A stretch of 64,000 bases of DNA from CAZFLD01 sp964519835 (GTDB lineage Bacteria; Spirochaetota; Spirochaetia; DSM-27196; CAZFLD01), in contig CAZFLD010000008.1 in the NCBI GenBank assembly GCA_964519835.1, forward strand, positions 1-64,000. Reading direction: 5' to 3'. A program made the translations under genes and the position numbers. Of the stretch, positions 24,424 to 33,227 are shown piece after piece. Position 1 is the first letter of the stretch. The number at the start of each line of letters is the position of its first letter. The notes beneath the pieces are model-generated. The model did not search any database. It had not been told where the DNA came from and saw nothing but the letters and a program-made list of their open reading frames with translations.

Positions 24424-25417
24424 AGCGGAGGCCGACACGGGCGTGGTGCTACAGGGGGCAAACGGCATTTTCCGCGTCGCATTTGCCGGCGAGGTACGCA
24501 TGTGTCGAATCCGAGGCAAGCGCCTGGTCTTGGACAAGCGTGAGTACAATGCCCTTTGTCCCGGCGACGAGGTTCGAGTCATGGATCAGATAACCATAGT
24601 GGAGCGCCTTCCACGGAGGACCGTGCTCAGCAGGTTCAATCGAAAACGAATGGCCCCACAGGCGCTCGCGGCAAACGTCGACTTGGTTGTCGCGATGAGC
24701 TCGGCGGCACGGCCCGCCTTCCGCCCCCGGTTTTTGGACCGGGCCCTTGTGCTCTCAGCGGCGGCCGGCATCCGATGCCTGTTGGTCCTGACCAAGGTCG
24801 ACCTCGACGTTGATACACTCGAGGTTGACTCAAAAGAGCAAAAAGACTCCGGAAACAGAAGTGAGACAATACGGTATGTTGCCTACCTCGAGAGCTTGGG
24901 GATCTCTACCGCAGTGCTGAGTCACACCACGGGCGAGGGTCTGGACACCTTTCGAGAACGCCTTCACGGCAGGCGGGCCGTCTTGGTCGGACAATCCGGT
25001 GTGGGCAAGTCGACCTGCATTGGGATACTCGGTGGGCTAAACGCCAAGACGGGCGCGGTCTCCGGGCGCACCCAAAAGGGCAGACATACGACCACAATCG
25101 GCCGGCTTTATCCCGAGATTGGCATTGTAGACACACCTGGAATTAGGGAGTTATCGGTCATTGGTGCCGGTCGGGAGGCGGTCGAGACGGCATTTCCTGC
25201 AATCGCCGAACAGGCGCGGTTTTGCGCACATGACGACTGCTCCCACGCGGACGAGGACGGCTGCGCGGTTAGATCGTATACACCCGAACCGGCCCGCAGT
25301 GACGATGGCGCCGGCGCTGCCGCGGACCAACTGACGCCCGATCTGCTGCGCCTTTTTTGGGTCCGGCGCCTTGCCTCGTACCAAACCCTCCGGTCGGAGG
25401 TTGGAGTAGAACCGTGA
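24416..25417 (+). CDS. rsgA: Ribosome small-subunit biogenesis GTPase RsgA
   Basis: RsgA (333 residues) is a circularly permuted GTPase that checks late assembly of the 30S subunit. It has an N-terminal OB fold (TGVVLQGANGIFRV), then G4 (LTKVD), G1 at 192-199 (GQSGVGKS) and G3 (DTPGI), in the permuted order of the family. The C-terminal zinc site is CAHDDCSHADEDGC. GTG at 24416 is taken as the start; a TTG at 24365 would extend it into murI without adding conserved sequence. It shares the GTGA junction with mutS2. Confidence 0.93.
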   Translation: MGKAEADTGVVLQGANGIFRVAFAGEVRMCRIRGKRLVLDKREYNALCPGDEVRVMDQITIVERLPRRTVLSRFNRKRMAPQALAANVDLVVAMSSAARPAFRPRFLDRALVLSAAAGIRCLLVLTKVDLDVDTLEVDSKEQKDSGNRSETIRYVAYLESLGISTAVLSHTTGEGLDTFRERLHGRRAVLVGQSGVGKSTCIGILGGLNAKTGAVSGRTQKGRHTTTIGRLYPEIGIVDTPGIRELSVIGAGREAVETAFPAIAEQARFCAHDDCSHADEDGCAVRSYTPEPARSDDGAGAAADQLTPDLLRLFWVRRLASYQTLRSEVGVEP

Positions 25418-27855
25418 ACACCCACAGCCTGGAAACGCTCGAGTTCGCAAAAGTTCTCTCGGAGCTCCGCGAATACTGTTTTGGCGAAGACGGCGCCGCG
25501 GCCGTGGGGGACGGGGAGTTTTTCCACGACCGCGCGGCCTTGGAGCAGTTCTATTCCGTCGTCGGACGATTCAAGTCCGCCTTTGAAACCGAGGGTGGCG
25601 CGCCCGTGTTCTCCGTGCCGTCGATCACCGTGGTTCAACAGGTCGTGGCAAAGCCGGGCCACGTCTTGGATATGGAACAGTTCGGCGTGCTGCTGCGGTG
25701 CCTCCGGGGCGCCGAAGGGCTTTTTGGCTTTTTCCGCGCACACGGACTCACCGATCCGGCCATCGGCAGCGACCCGGCGGAGCTTTTTCATTTCCGCCGT
25801 CGCCTTGGCGCCTATATCGATCCAACGGGAGCGCTCCGCGAAAAAGATATACCCGAGCTCGCTGCCATCCGCCGCCGTGTCCTGCGCCTCGAGGAGGAAC
25901 AGCGAAAGCGTGCCGACCGATATCTGCGCAGTGCCGGCGGCGCCTCCACCCACTTCGCCTCCGACCGGCCTACGATCAAGGAGGGGCGTCTGGTTCTTCC
26001 CCTCGTCGCCGACCACCGCGGCAAGGTCGCGGGCATTGTGGTCGACATGTCCGCCTCCGGATCGACCATCTACATCGAGCCCCCGGACATCTTGGCCGCC
26101 AACAACGAGGTCACGGCCGAACGCCGCGCCTACGACATCGAGGTACAGCGGATCCTCCGCCGCCTTACCGAGGAAACCGCGAAACACAAAAACGAGCTGG
26201 CCGACCTATCGAATTGGCTGCTGGCGACAGATCGAATTTGGTGTCGGGCTCGCTACGCGCTGATCCACGCCTGCACCATCCCCACCATCACGGAAAAGGA
26301 GCTTGCACTCAACAAGGCGCGACACCCGCTTCTGCCGCCGCCGGTGGTTCCCAACGACATAGCCTTCCCGGAAGGCGTTACGGTCATCATTATTACCGGC
26401 CCGAACACCGGTGGCAAAACCGTGACGCTCAAGACTCTCGGCCTCGTGGCGCTGATGACCCTCTCCGGTATCCCGGTCCCGGTGGGAAACGACTCCAGAA
26501 TTCCCCTGTACGACCAAGTGTTTGCCGACATTGGCGATGAGCAATCGATAGAGCAATCGCTTTCCACCTTCTCCGGACACCTCAGGAGGATCGGCGAGAT
26601 GCTCGGATCGGCGGGAACTCGATCCCTTGTCCTCCTCGACGAGCCGGCCGCGGGAACGGATCCTACCGAGGGCTCCGCCCTCGCAATGAGCATCCTCGAC
26701 GAGTTACGCCGTCGTGGAACCCACGCCTTGGTGTCGAGTCATCACAGCGCCCTCAAGCACTACGGCTACACACATCCCGATGTGGACAACGCGTCGGTGG
26801 AGTTCGACCTAGAGACTCTCGCGCCCACCTACCATCTGCTTTTAGGAGCTCCCGGCTCGAGTCACGCCGTCACCATCGCCGGACGCATGGGCCTGCCGGA
26901 AGGCGTCGTGGCAGACGCAAAACAATACTTGGAATCCGGCCGAAGCGATTCTGCAAAGCTCATAGAGGAGCTCACCGAGGAGCACGCGGTGCTGCGAACG
27001 GAACGTGCGGAGCTGTCACGCCGTCTCACGGAGGTGGAGGCTCGCGAAGCCCACCTCAGCGAAGATCAAGCCGAGCTCGAACGCCGGGGAACACAGGTAA
27101 AGCAGGGACGCCTCGACGAGTTCGACCGCTTTTTGGCGGAGCGCCGCAAACAAGTGGAGCGCGCGGTTGAGACCCTTTCCACCTCGGCCCGTCGCGGAGG
27201 ACACCGGACCGATCAACTCGGCGGTGCAGACGCTGCTGCCTCCGGAACCACCGACGGCCCCGAACAGGCGGCACGCGGCGAGCTCGCCGCCGCCAAGGAG
27301 TTCGTCGAGGCCCAGCGCAGGAATTTTCGCTACGGCGCCGGCACCGGGGGCCAACACAAAGGCATCCAACCCGGCGCCGAGGTGCGCCTCGTAGGCGGCA
27401 CCCAAACAGGAATCGTCGAGGCGAAGGGGCGCGGGAACACCTGGGTGATCCGCGCCGGCGCCATCAAAATGACACTCGCCTCAGACAAGTTGGAGCTGGT
27501 CCCGGGCACCGGCCGGCAGGCGGTCGGCGGCCGGGATGAACGCTCCGTCGGCGCGGCGGATCGGGAGAGCACGATCGACGTCGATGTAAGCGCCGGCGGC
27601 CAGAAGGCGCTCCTCGAGCTCGACATCCGCGGGCTCCGTGTACACGAGGCGCTCGAGGCCCTCGAGCGCCAGATCGATGATGCGTTGGCCGAAGGCCTCG
27701 GACGCTTTTCCGTGATTCACGGGACCGGGAGCGGCGCGCTTCAACAGGCCGTCAAGGGGTACCTTCGTGATAGGAGCGAGGTCAAGGGTTCCGCGTTTGC
27801 GCGTCCCGAAGAGGGTGGGTTTGGCAAAACAAACGTCGAGCTCGAGGTCAATTGA
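25414..27855 (+). CDS. mutS2: Endonuclease MutS2 with Smr domain
   Basis: MutS2 (813 residues) binds branched DNA and/or collided ribosomes, depending on the organism. It lacks the mismatch-recognition domain of MutS. The order is core helices, the ATPase with Walker A at 329-336 (GPNTGGKT) and Walker B near 409 (LVLLDEPAAGTDPTEG), a coiled-coil region (about 510-620) and a KOW-like patch. The Smr nuclease domain lies at about 735-813, with LDIRGLRVHEAL and HGTGSGAL. GTG at 25414 has GGAG seven bases upstream and overlaps the rsgA stop. Confidence 0.95.
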   Translation: MNTHSLETLEFAKVLSELREYCFGEDGAAAVGDGEFFHDRAALEQFYSVVGRFKSAFETEGGAPVFSVPSITVVQQVVAKPGHVLDMEQFGVLLRCLRGAEGLFGFFRAHGLTDPAIGSDPAELFHFRRRLGAYIDPTGALREKDIPELAAIRRRVLRLEEEQRKRADRYLRSAGGASTHFASDRPTIKEGRLVLPLVADHRGKVAGIVVDMSASGSTIYIEPPDILAANNEVTAERRAYDIEVQRILRRLTEETAKHKNELADLSNWLLATDRIWCRARYALIHACTIPTITEKELALNKARHPLLPPPVVPNDIAFPEGVTVIIITGPNTGGKTVTLKTLGLVALMTLSGIPVPVGNDSRIPLYDQVFADIGDEQSIEQSLSTFSGHLRRIGEMLGSAGTRSLVLLDEPAAGTDPTEGSALAMSILDELRRRGTHALVSSHHSALKHYGYTHPDVDNASVEFDLETLAPTYHLLLGAPGSSHAVTIAGRMGLPEGVVADAKQYLESGRSDSAKLIEELTEEHAVLRTERAELSRRLTEVEAREAHLSEDQAELERRGTQVKQGRLDEFDRFLAERRKQVERAVETLSTSARRGGHRTDQLGGADAAASGTTDGPEQAARGELAAAKEFVEAQRRNFRYGAGTGGQHKGIQPGAEVRLVGGTQTGIVEAKGRGNTWVIRAGAIKMTLASDKLELVPGTGRQAVGGRDERSVGAADRESTIDVDVSAGGQKALLELDIRGLRVHEALEALERQIDDALAEGLGRFSVIHGTGSGALQQAVKGYLRDRSEVKGSAFARPEEGGFGKTNVELEVN

Positions 27856-27880
27856 AAAAAAACACGGGGCTGCGTAGTAT
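27852..27880 (+). promoter_or_regulatory. Promoter apparently giving a leaderless lipoprotein mRNA
   Basis: TTGAAA (27852-27857) and TAGTAT (27875-27880) are 17 bases apart, matching consensus at five and four positions. The -35 box overlaps the mutS2 stop. The next ATG begins seven bases after the -10 box, at the expected transcription start. Confidence 0.5.
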
Positions 27881-27886
27881 TGGGCG

Positions 27887-28519
27887 ATGTTTTGTCGCAC
27901 CCGGACGAGTCGCTTGCTCGCCGTCACCGCGCTATGTGGCACCGTAACACTGCTATTTACCTCATGTCTTAGCCTCCGAACCAGAATCGCCATTGACGAT
28001 TCCGCCGAAGACTTGGAGGGACGCCTCGTGCTCGAATACACCATCGATCCATTGTTTTTCGAGATAGGGGTCTACGACGCGGGCGATCCGATGCCGATCC
28101 TGCCGGTTGGGAGAAACGACTTCGAACTCTTGACGGCGCGTACGGAGGGCCTCGAGCTGACGGCATACTCCTGGGAAGAAACGGAGACGGAGGTAAGCGT
28201 CCGCGCGGAGTTGGCGTTTGTTAATGCCGTGGCGCTCGAGGCTGCTTTGGGGCAGGACGCCGCCGCATTGGGCAACGGCAAACATGGTACGCTTCGCCTT
28301 CAACTCCCGGCCGGGATGGAAGAGGGTACCGAAGGCGATCTTGCGACACTCCTGGAGGAAGTATCGCCGGAGGCGGGCTTAAACCTCTCGTTCGAGGCCG
28401 CCGTGCCGATCGTGGCCGCAAGCCCCGGCACAACCGCGGGCAACACCGCCGCCTTTGGGATTTCACTTGTGGACCTCTTTCGCTCTCGGAACACAATCGC
28501 TTGGGAGGTAGAATGGTAA
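27887..28519 (+). CDS. Hypothetical lipoprotein
   Basis: This 210-residue protein has a signal peptide ending in the lipobox LFTSC, so it is probably lipidated and held in an envelope membrane. The mature part is acidic, with alternating hydrophobic strands (LVLEYTIDPLFFEIGVYDAGD, TEVSVRAELAFVNAVALEAAL) and no motif I recognise. No Shine-Dalgarno sequence precedes the ATG, and the promoter suggests translation from the mRNA's first base. It overlaps the next lipoprotein gene by 7 bases, so the two are coupled. Confidence 0.75.
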   Translation: MFCRTRTSRLLAVTALCGTVTLLFTSCLSLRTRIAIDDSAEDLEGRLVLEYTIDPLFFEIGVYDAGDPMPILPVGRNDFELLTARTEGLELTAYSWEETETEVSVRAELAFVNAVALEAALGQDAAALGNGKHGTLRLQLPAGMEEGTEGDLATLLEEVSPEAGLNLSFEAAVPIVAASPGTTAGNTAAFGISLVDLFRSRNTIAWEVEW

Positions 28520-29697
28520 CGGTCACCTCGACAGGGCCGGGCTATTGGCGCTCCGCGGCCCTTGCCCTGTTCTTGGCCGCCGCGCTTGCAGGTTGTGCAA
28601 CAACCTCGGCGCCGCAGACGGTCGAACAACCAAACGAAGCTACCGGTGAGTCTTCGAGCGACGATCGGACGACCGACGTGTCCGACCTCGAGCCTCTGCT
28701 CGAAAGCGGCGAGCGTGCACTCGGGCGCGGACAGATCGCCGAGGCGGTGGAGCGGTTTGTTACGGTGTTGGCCGCCGATCCCGACGCCTCTACGGCTGCC
28801 GGCGCAGGGGCGTCCGAGCGCTTAGCGGAGCTGGCCGCCGGCCTTCGTCTCGAACCGGGCTCAGCGTGGGTCGACCAGTCGGGCAACCAGCGCTCAGGCG
28901 ATGCGCGTGTCGTCGGGCGAGAGGGGTCACTGTACCCCGAAGTGGTGCTTACGCTCAACCTCGGCGGCGGGCGGTCCGTCGTTCCAGACCTACCGGTCCG
29001 CTTCCGCTTTGTCCAGGGGCAGGGCTTGCTTAATCGCATTGTAACAACCAGCGAGTTCGGCCAAGCCAACACAGTCATCATCGAGCTGGAGGAGGACCTT
29101 GACAAGTACATCGTCGAGGCCATGCCCGTCGTGACGGTGGACGGCTACGAATACAAGTTCCAAACCGTAACCCGTGAGTTCACCTACACACGTGGCCTCT
29201 CCACAGTAGCGTTGGTAGGTGCCGACCGGCGAGTAGACGGCACGTCGGCGGCCGGTGGCGCGGCTGCGACCGTCGATGCGCTCTTCGCGGCTCTGGAGAC
29301 ATCCCGCACCGGCGGCACATACTACCCCGTCGATGCCGCTCAAGTAGGCGAAGATCTGGAGCGGCTTCTTGCGGGTGACCGCGAGGCACTCCGCCGAATC
29401 GGCGACACCGCTCAGGCCGCTTACATCATGATCATCACCGTAGACACAAACCGCGTTGGTCAAGTCGAGCTCGACGGTCAAGCGTACAACATCTTTCAGT
29501 TTTTTGGCTCAGGCTCCATTCGCCTTATTAGAAGCGCCGACGGCGAGGTGCTTTTCACCACGGCCACCGAAGAAATCCGCGGCCAAGGAAACAACACGGA
29601 ATCGGCGGAGCGGGATGGGCGCAAAAATGTGCGAGAGGCCCTCGCCGCGCTCGTAGAAACCTCCGCCGCCGCCATACGCGAGGCGATCCAAAACTAG
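28513..29697 (+). CDS. Hypothetical lipoprotein with a TPR-like segment
   Basis: This 394-residue protein has a signal peptide ending in LAGC. After a Ser/Thr/Glu-rich tether comes a short helical repeat (ESGERALGRGQIAEAVERFVTVLAADPDAS) like one tetratricopeptide unit, then a beta-rich domain. The C-terminal third has an alternating pattern (AAYIMIITVDTNRVGQ, FFGSGSIRLIRSADGEVLFT) seen in outer-membrane-associated lipoproteins. No family is assigned. The start at 28513 is set by GGGAGG just upstream; an in-frame start at 28501 would precede it. Confidence 0.75.
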   Translation: MVTVTSTGPGYWRSAALALFLAAALAGCATTSAPQTVEQPNEATGESSSDDRTTDVSDLEPLLESGERALGRGQIAEAVERFVTVLAADPDASTAAGAGASERLAELAAGLRLEPGSAWVDQSGNQRSGDARVVGREGSLYPEVVLTLNLGGGRSVVPDLPVRFRFVQGQGLLNRIVTTSEFGQANTVIIELEEDLDKYIVEAMPVVTVDGYEYKFQTVTREFTYTRGLSTVALVGADRRVDGTSAAGGAAATVDALFAALETSRTGGTYYPVDAAQVGEDLERLLAGDREALRRIGDTAQAAYIMIITVDTNRVGQVELDGQAYNIFQFFGSGSIRLIRSADGEVLFTTATEEIRGQGNNTESAERDGRKNVREALAALVETSAAAIREAIQN

Positions 29698-29726
29698 GCC
29701 TCCCGGAAGGCCTTTCGGGGACGGAA

Positions 29727-30125
29727 ATGAAACACCCCAAATTGGCGGACTTCGAGTCACGCCTCAAAAAGCTCTTTGACGAGGTAGACGATTACCTCGA
29801 AGAAACCTATGGGGGTGATTACCCACTTCATCCGGCGCGTCCCCCGAGGGGCGAGACCTCCAACAAAGAGAGTTCCGGCTTGTTCAATGTCGGAGCCGCC
29901 TTCAGCGCCGGTTTTGGAAGCGAGCTCGGTCGAGGCTACGTGTTGGACATCGACATGGTCACGCTTGCCAACGTCGACGAGGACAAGGAAGAAAGAATCA
30001 TCGAGGATGCCGTAGAGAGGATTCACGATCTCTTGCCAAAGTACTTCCCTGAACGAGACCTGGAGGTGAGCCGGGACGGGCGCGTATTCAAAATCCACGG
30101 AGACCTCTCGCTCGGACACCTTTAA
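29727..30125 (+). CDS. Conserved hypothetical protein upstream of the V-ATPase
   Basis: This 132-residue soluble protein has a helical N-terminus (DFESRLKKLFDEVDDYLEETYG), a central Gly-rich part (FNVGAAFSAGFGSELGRGYVLDIDMVTL) and an acidic helix before a small C-terminal strand pair. I do not recognise it. It ends about 80 bases before atpE, but the V-ATPase promoter lies in between, so it is not necessarily in that operon. Confidence 0.65.
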   Translation: MKHPKLADFESRLKKLFDEVDDYLEETYGGDYPLHPARPPRGETSNKESSGLFNVGAAFSAGFGSELGRGYVLDIDMVTLANVDEDKEERIIEDAVERIHDLLPKYFPERDLEVSRDGRVFKIHGDLSLGHL

Positions 30126-30143
30126 AGAAAATGGAGATTGTCC

Positions 30144-30172
30144 TTGAGCAAAGGGCGAGCCTTGGATAGAAT
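30144..30172 (+). promoter_or_regulatory. Promoter of the V-type ATPase operon
   Basis: TTGAGC (30144-30149) and TAGAAT (30167-30172) are spaced by 17 bases. The atpE ATG follows 36 bases after the -10 box. Confidence 0.6.
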
Positions 30173-30207
30173 GCGGCGTATCAGCACTATCAGAACTGAG
30201 GTACTCA

Positions 30208-30828
30208 ATGGACGTTCAGCTCGCGGAGTTAATCGACAAGATAAAGGCCGAGGGTGTCGGCAAAGCCGAAGAAGAAGCACAGGCCATCCTGGACAAGGCT
30301 CAACAAGAAGCCTCGGAGATTGTAGACAAGGCAAAAAGCGAAGCTGAAAAGGTCGTGGCCGATGGGCGGCGCGAGGTGGCCGGAAACAAGGCGGCGTCGG
30401 AGGATGCCATAAAGCAATCCTCTCGCGACTTGATTCTCTCGGTCCAAACGCGACTCACTAAGCTCTTTGGGGCGATTGTTGCGGAAAGCACCGAGGCCGC
30501 GTTTTCAGCAGACGTCGTATCACAGGCCGTCCTCTCCATGGCTCAGGAATGGGCCAAGACGGGCAATACTGATGTGGCCGTGTTAGTCCCGGAAAATCAA
30601 CGGAATGCCGTTGAACAGGCGCTCAGGTCAAAACTTGCGGAGCAGGTACGGTCCGGTGTCGCGGTCGAAGGTGTGCCGGGCCTGCGGTCCGGTTTTCGCG
30701 TTGGCGAAAAAGACGGCAACGCATATTTCGATTTTTCCGCGGAAGGTGTGGCGGACGCCTTGGCCGAATATCTCAATCCTCGCCTCACGGAGCTTATGAA
30801 GCAGGCGACGGTCCAAGCAGAGGGATAG
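30208..30828 (+). CDS. atpE: V-type ATP synthase subunit E
   Basis: Subunit E (206 residues) forms the peripheral stalk of the V/A-type ATPase. It has a long N-terminal amphipathic coiled coil (KAEEEAQAILDKAQQEASEIVDKAKSE in form) followed by a globular domain (residues about 105-200) that caps the A/B hexamer. It leads the operon E-DUF2764-A-B-D-I-K. The usual stalk partner G/H is not seen nearby. Confidence 0.88.
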   Translation: MDVQLAELIDKIKAEGVGKAEEEAQAILDKAQQEASEIVDKAKSEAEKVVADGRREVAGNKAASEDAIKQSSRDLILSVQTRLTKLFGAIVAESTEAAFSADVVSQAVLSMAQEWAKTGNTDVAVLVPENQRNAVEQALRSKLAEQVRSGVAVEGVPGLRSGFRVGEKDGNAYFDFSAEGVADALAEYLNPRLTELMKQATVQAEG

Positions 30829-30840
30829 GGAAACAGCCGA

Positions 30841-31431
30841 GTGGCCGCCTACTACTACTTTGTGTCCAGTCTACCCATGCTCAACCTCGACGGAGTTGCG
30901 CCGACGGATTCCGATTCTTTTATCGAGTCGGCGGCGGATTGGCTTACGCCTGCAGATCTGTCGGCGCTGAAGGCCACACGGTTGGAACCCGCCCCGGCAC
31001 ATACCCCGGAGGAGGCCAAAGCGGAGACCGATCCTGACCGCCGGACATCGGTTCGGCGCGAGTTTGCGGTCATGGCGCACGGGCTGAGAAACGCCCTTGT
31101 GGAGGCACGAGCCGGTAAGCTAAGCCGCGATGCCGCCGCGTACATGCGCCCCCACGGGGGCAACCCTCCTCTGGAGGTATCCGCCGTTGCCAGGGAAGCG
31201 ATGGCGGAGGAGTCACCTTTTCGGGCGGAACAAGCGCTGGACCGGTATCGCTGGGCCTTTCTCGACCAGCTCGAGGTCGGACACTATTTTGATATCGAGC
31301 GTTTACAAATCTATTATCTCAAATTGCAACTCCTCGAACGGTCTGAGGCGATGTCGGTCGAACGGGGTGAGGCACGGTTCGAAGAACTCTATGAAAAAAC
31401 AATGGAAACCATGCAACGCATGGAAGACTAA
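30841..31431 (+). CDS. DUF2764 family protein of the V-ATPase operon
   Basis: This 196-residue protein starts with GTG. The N-terminus YYYFVSSLPMLNLDG and the later DQLEVGHYFDIERLQIYYLKLQLLER match the DUF2764 family found between subunits E and A in spirochaetes and some Bacteroidetes. It contains many helices and a polar middle. It may fill the place of subunit C, whose gene is missing; this is inference from position and helical content, with no direct proof in the sequence. Confidence 0.8.
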   Translation: MAAYYYFVSSLPMLNLDGVAPTDSDSFIESAADWLTPADLSALKATRLEPAPAHTPEEAKAETDPDRRTSVRREFAVMAHGLRNALVEARAGKLSRDAAAYMRPHGGNPPLEVSAVAREAMAEESPFRAEQALDRYRWAFLDQLEVGHYFDIERLQIYYLKLQLLERSEAMSVERGEARFEELYEKTMETMQRMED

Positions 31432-31446
31432 GAAGCGGAGTACGTG

Positions 31447-33225
31447 ATGGCAGCGAGCAGCGGAAGAGTCATCGGTGTCAACGGCAACATGGTAACCGTA
31501 GAGGTTGACGGCGACATCAGCCTCAACGAAGTGGGCTATGTGGTCGTTGGCGAGCAGCGCCTGAAATCGGAGGTCATCCGCGTAGGCGGCTCGAGCGCCG
31601 ATCTCCAGATATTCGAGTCCACAAAAGGAATCGGAATCGGCGACCTGGTTGAGTTCTCGGGCGAGATGCTCGCGGTGGAGCTCGGGCCGGGTCTGTTAGG
31701 GCAGATCTACGACGGATTGCAGAACCCGCTCCCCGAGCTAGCTGCACAATGCGGCTTTTTTCTGCAGCGGGGTATTTATCTCGATGCACTCGACCATACC
31801 CAAGAGTGGGAGTTTACTCCCGACGCAAAAGTCGGCGACAAAGTGACTGCCGGCGACAGGATCGGCACTGTTCCGGAAGGCATTTTCAAACACTGGATTA
31901 TGGTGCCCTTCGGCATGACCGATCGGTATACCATCAAGGAAATCGTGGCAGCCGGCAACTACACCGTTGGCTCCCAGTTGGCCACGGTAGAGGACGAGAG
32001 GGGCAACAGCTTTTCCGTCAACATGACCTTCGACTGGCCGGTGAAACGGGCGATTCACGCGTACAAAGATCGCGAGAAGCCCACCGAGCCGATGGTTACA
32101 AAGGTGCGGATTATCGACACGTTTTTTCCGGTCGCCCGGGGCGGGACATACTGTATTCCCGGACCCTTTGGCGCGGGAAAAACGGTGCTCCAGCAGGTAA
32201 CAAGCCGCAACGCCGAGGTCGACATTGTTATCATTGCCGCCTGTGGCGAACGCGCCGGCGAGGTTGTGGAAACCCTCAAGGAATTCCCCGAGCTTATCGA
32301 CCCCCGGACGGGCCGCACCCTTATGGAGCGTACCGTTATTATCGCCAACACCAGCTCCATGCCGGTGGCGGCACGGGAAGCATCGGTGTATACGGCCGTT
32401 ACCATTGCCGAGTACTACCGGCAAATGGGCCTCAACGTCTTGCTGCTCGCGGACTCCACGTCCCGGTGGGCGCAGGCCATGCGCGAGATGTCGGGGCGCC
32501 TGGAAGAAATTCCCGGCGAGGAGGCCTTCCCGGCATACCTCGAGTCGGTCATCGCGGGCTTCTACGAGCGCGCCGGAAAGGTCGTATTGAACGACGGAAC
32601 CATCGGCTCGGTCACAATCGGCGGAACGGTAAGCCCCGCCGGCGGTAACTTCGAAGAACCGGTAACCCAGGCAACGCTAAAGGTCGTTGGTGCGTTCCAC
32701 GGCCTCTCTCGTGACCGTTCCGACGCGCGGAAGTACCCTTCGATTCATCCGTTGGACAGCTGGAGCAAGTATCCCAGCGCCATCGACGACGAGATGATCG
32801 CCTTTGCCCGGGAAGTTCTTCACCATGGCGACGAAGTGGGCCAGATGATGAAGGTTGTTGGTGAAGAGGGAACCAGCCTCGAGGACTACGTGGTCTTCCA
32901 GAAGTCCGAATTCTTAGACGCGGTCTATCTGCAGCAGAACTCGTTCGACCCCGTGGATGCGGCATCTTCCACGGAACGGCAGCAGCACACGTTTAACATT
33001 CTGTTTCGCCTCTTGGGCGCGGATACGACGCTTAAGTCAAAACAAGACGCGCGGGACTTTTTCAACGGTCTCAGGCAGCGGTTTCTCGACTACAACGGCG
33101 CCGAGTGGCGATCCGAGGAATTCGAGCGACTCGAGCGGGAGATAACCGAATCGATCGACGCAAACACCGGGGACCTATCCTCCCGCGCTCGGTCGATACT
33201 CAACGCCGTTGGCGAGGGAGCATAG
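31447..33225 (+). CDS. atpA: V-type ATP synthase catalytic subunit A
   Basis: Subunit A (592 residues) holds the catalytic nucleotide site. The Walker A loop is at 239-246 (GPFGAGKT), and the long non-homologous insert typical of V/A-type A subunits lies before it (residues about 115-190, LGPGLLGQIYDGLQNPL onward). Other matches are ACGERAGEV and the SVIAGFYERAGKV region. The ATG at 31447, six bases after GGAG, is preferred to the adjacent GTG at 31444. The B gene follows after 2 bases. Confidence 0.96.
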   Translation: MAASSGRVIGVNGNMVTVEVDGDISLNEVGYVVVGEQRLKSEVIRVGGSSADLQIFESTKGIGIGDLVEFSGEMLAVELGPGLLGQIYDGLQNPLPELAAQCGFFLQRGIYLDALDHTQEWEFTPDAKVGDKVTAGDRIGTVPEGIFKHWIMVPFGMTDRYTIKEIVAAGNYTVGSQLATVEDERGNSFSVNMTFDWPVKRAIHAYKDREKPTEPMVTKVRIIDTFFPVARGGTYCIPGPFGAGKTVLQQVTSRNAEVDIVIIAACGERAGEVVETLKEFPELIDPRTGRTLMERTVIIANTSSMPVAAREASVYTAVTIAEYYRQMGLNVLLLADSTSRWAQAMREMSGRLEEIPGEEAFPAYLESVIAGFYERAGKVVLNDGTIGSVTIGGTVSPAGGNFEEPVTQATLKVVGAFHGLSRDRSDARKYPSIHPLDSWSKYPSAIDDEMIAFAREVLHHGDEVGQMMKVVGEEGTSLEDYVVFQKSEFLDAVYLQQNSFDPVDAASSTERQQHTFNILFRLLGADTTLKSKQDARDFFNGLRQRFLDYNGAEWRSEEFERLEREITESIDANTGDLSSRARSILNAVGEGA

Positions 33226-33227
33226 TC

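Noticed and set aside
25108..26187. A 359-codon minus-strand frame opposite rsgA and mutS2
   Set aside because: It is a shadow frame; both plus-strand genes are certain.
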